Origin: Rhizobiaceae bacterium
GTDB lineage: Bacteria > Pseudomonadota > Alphaproteobacteria > Rhizobiales > Rhizobiaceae
Assembly (NCBI GenBank): GCA_014238155.1
Contig: JABABQ010000020.1
Coordinates: 1 to 42,172 of the forward strand
Direction: 5' to 3'
Length of the DNA: 42,172 nucleotides
In this document: positions 41,531-42,172 of the stretch, in pieces
How positions within the stretch are numbered: the first letter of the stretch is position 1
How the letters are laid out: each line of letters starts with the position of its first letter
The notes under the pieces: generated by a model
What the model saw: only the letters and a program-made list of their open reading frames with translations
Told to the model about the DNA's origin: nothing
The model's database searches: none
Translations under genes and position numbers: made by a program

Positions 41531-41573
41531 TTAAAACTAAAACTGCCGCGTCGAGAATGTGTCGACGCGGCAA
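41531..41573 (-). terminator. Rho-independent terminator of the truncated hydrolase
   Basis: TGCCGCGTCGA (41545-41555) and TCGACGCGGCA (41563-41573) form a perfect 11-bp stem with a 7-nt loop. On the minus strand the stem is followed by AGTTTTAGTTTTAAC (41545 down to 41531), a T-rich tract. It lies 21 bp past the stop of the minus-strand hydrolase at 41595. Confidence 0.88.
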
Positions 41574-41594
41574 TCATCGGTAATACCAAGACCG

Positions 41595-42055
41595 CTATTG
41601 GGTAGTTCGATCCATAAATTCAATCATCCGACCAGCAATCTTGCCGCCATATTCTTCAAGCGCAAAGTGACCAGTATCAAGCAGGTGGAACTCAAGATTT
41701 TTTAAATCCCGCTTATAGGGATGGGCACCATCGGCAGGAAAGATATGGTCGTTCTTTCCCCACATCAGGAGCGTTGGTATTTGGTGCTTACGAAATAGGG
41801 CCTGCCATTTCGGGTATTCGGCGACATTAGTGCCGTAGCTCAGGAACAGTTTGAGTTGCACATTCTGATTGCCTTTACGGTCAAGCAGGTATTGAACATG
41901 CCAGTAGTTGTCGGGGCTGATCAGCTCTGGCTTCTGAGTACCATGGGTAAACTGCCACTTGGTTGCGTCAAGCGTAAGAAAACCACGCAGCTTGTCACCA
42001 TTTTCTTTCGATGGATTCGCCCAGTAAGCTTTGGACTTGTCACGGTTTGGTTCCG
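41595..42055 (-). pseudogene. Alpha/beta hydrolase cut by an IS3-family element
   Basis: The remaining part encodes the C-terminal half of an alpha/beta hydrolase. It has a cap/C-terminal region with LRGFLTLDATKWQFTHGTQ and SPDNYWHVQYLLDRKGNQNV. The strand TLLMWGKNDHIFPADGAHPY carries the acid residue Asp, and HLLDTGHFALEEYG carries the catalytic His. The nucleophile elbow and oxyanion loop are absent. The frame runs on to 42092, but the last codons (MFSLMDIIQFKD) are read from the end of the inserted element, so this open frame is an artefact of the insertion. The 3' terminator is intact. The rest of the gene may lie beyond the element, outside the window. Confidence 0.85.
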
Positions 42056-42172
42056 TGTCCTTGAATTGGATTATGTCCATCAAGGAGAACAACTATGGCG
42101 CATCGCCACACTGAAGAATTCAAGCGCGAGGCCGTCCGTATCGCGCTGACGAGCGGGCTTTCACGTAAACAA
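42056..42172 (+). mobile_element. IS3-family insertion sequence, left end with start of orfA
   Basis: An ORF starts at ATG 42095, with AAGGAGAA 7-14 nt upstream. It encodes MAHRHTEEFKREAVRIALTS and continues to the window edge, 26 codons in all, matching the N-terminus of IS3-family OrfA (helix-turn-helix transposase subunit). The left terminus is probably TGTCCTTGAATTGG at 42056, because IS3 elements begin with TG and the interrupted hydrolase reading ends there. The remainder (orfB, right inverted repeat, target duplication) is outside the window. Confidence 0.85.

Noticed and set aside
16662-42172. Genomic island bounded by direct repeats of the tRNA-Arg 3' end
   Set aside because: I found no second copy of the tRNA 3' end and no integrase within the window, so only a composition and synteny boundary is claimed.
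1-42172. CRISPR array, riboswitch or rRNA
   Set aside because: No regularly spaced repeats, no riboswitch core that I could recognise, and no rRNA sequence were seen.

Overview
The window looks like chromosome of an alphaproteobacterium, probably of the Hyphomicrobiales and possibly marine. The evidence is a rimP-nusA-YlxR/L7Ae-infB-rbfA-truB translation operon in alphaproteobacterial order, a C4-pathway 5-aminolevulinate synthase (in bacteria essentially an alphaproteobacterial enzyme), a PuuD urate hydroxylase and a malic enzyme fused to a phosphotransacetylase-like domain. I cannot name the genus. Functions below come from reading motifs and family resemblance by eye; no searches were run.

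Layout. (1) 1-131: 3' end of an IS200/IS605 TnpA. (2) 262-8785: metabolic genes, all on +: a P460-type cytochrome, pirin, aldehyde dehydrogenase, a flavin reductase-MarR fusion, PuuD, malic enzyme and a DUF2061 membrane protein. (3) 8793-9249: a collapsed dehydrogenase pseudogene. (4) 9350-16506: the translation operon, with a visible promoter and a terminator-like hairpin inside its leader, followed by tRNA-Arg(CCG). (5) From about 16740 to the end: an accessory region. The rpsO-pnp genes that often follow truB are absent. Instead there are many small transcription units, gene-poor gaps, a MITE-like element and an IS3 insertion.

Main accessory modules. Two convergent class III nucleotide cyclases lie at 17167-20481. 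A DUF4282/YrdB membrane pair lies at 20790-21421. An HxlR regulator is divergent from a DUF4242 gene at 21801-22974. A histidine kinase, response regulator and solute-binding protein (minus strand, 23336-26526) are divergent from two P460-type cytochromes flanking a 5-aminolevulinate synthase (plus strand, 26881-29544). A second HxlR regulator with a disulfide oxidoreductase (30097-31915) is divergent from a 36-codon ORF, a periplasmic cupin and an alpha/beta hydrolase. Further on are a methyltransferase, an SDR/LysR divergent pair, two GFA-type zinc proteins around a WYL regulator and a VOC protein, a P-loop kinase, a membrane protein divergent from a Crp-like regulator, and an alpha/beta hydrolase cut by an IS3-family element at the right edge.

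The most interesting unit is the kinase/regulator/binding-protein operon facing the cytochrome-hemA-cytochrome cluster. It suggests that a periplasmic signal drives production of c-type P460 proteins together with a dedicated supply of heme precursor. The intergenic region carries TTACA direct repeats with 9-10 bp spacing, as expected for an OmpR-type regulator. Both HxlR regulators sit beside pairs of 13-bp palindromes of the same 5-3-5 design, with different half-site sequences.
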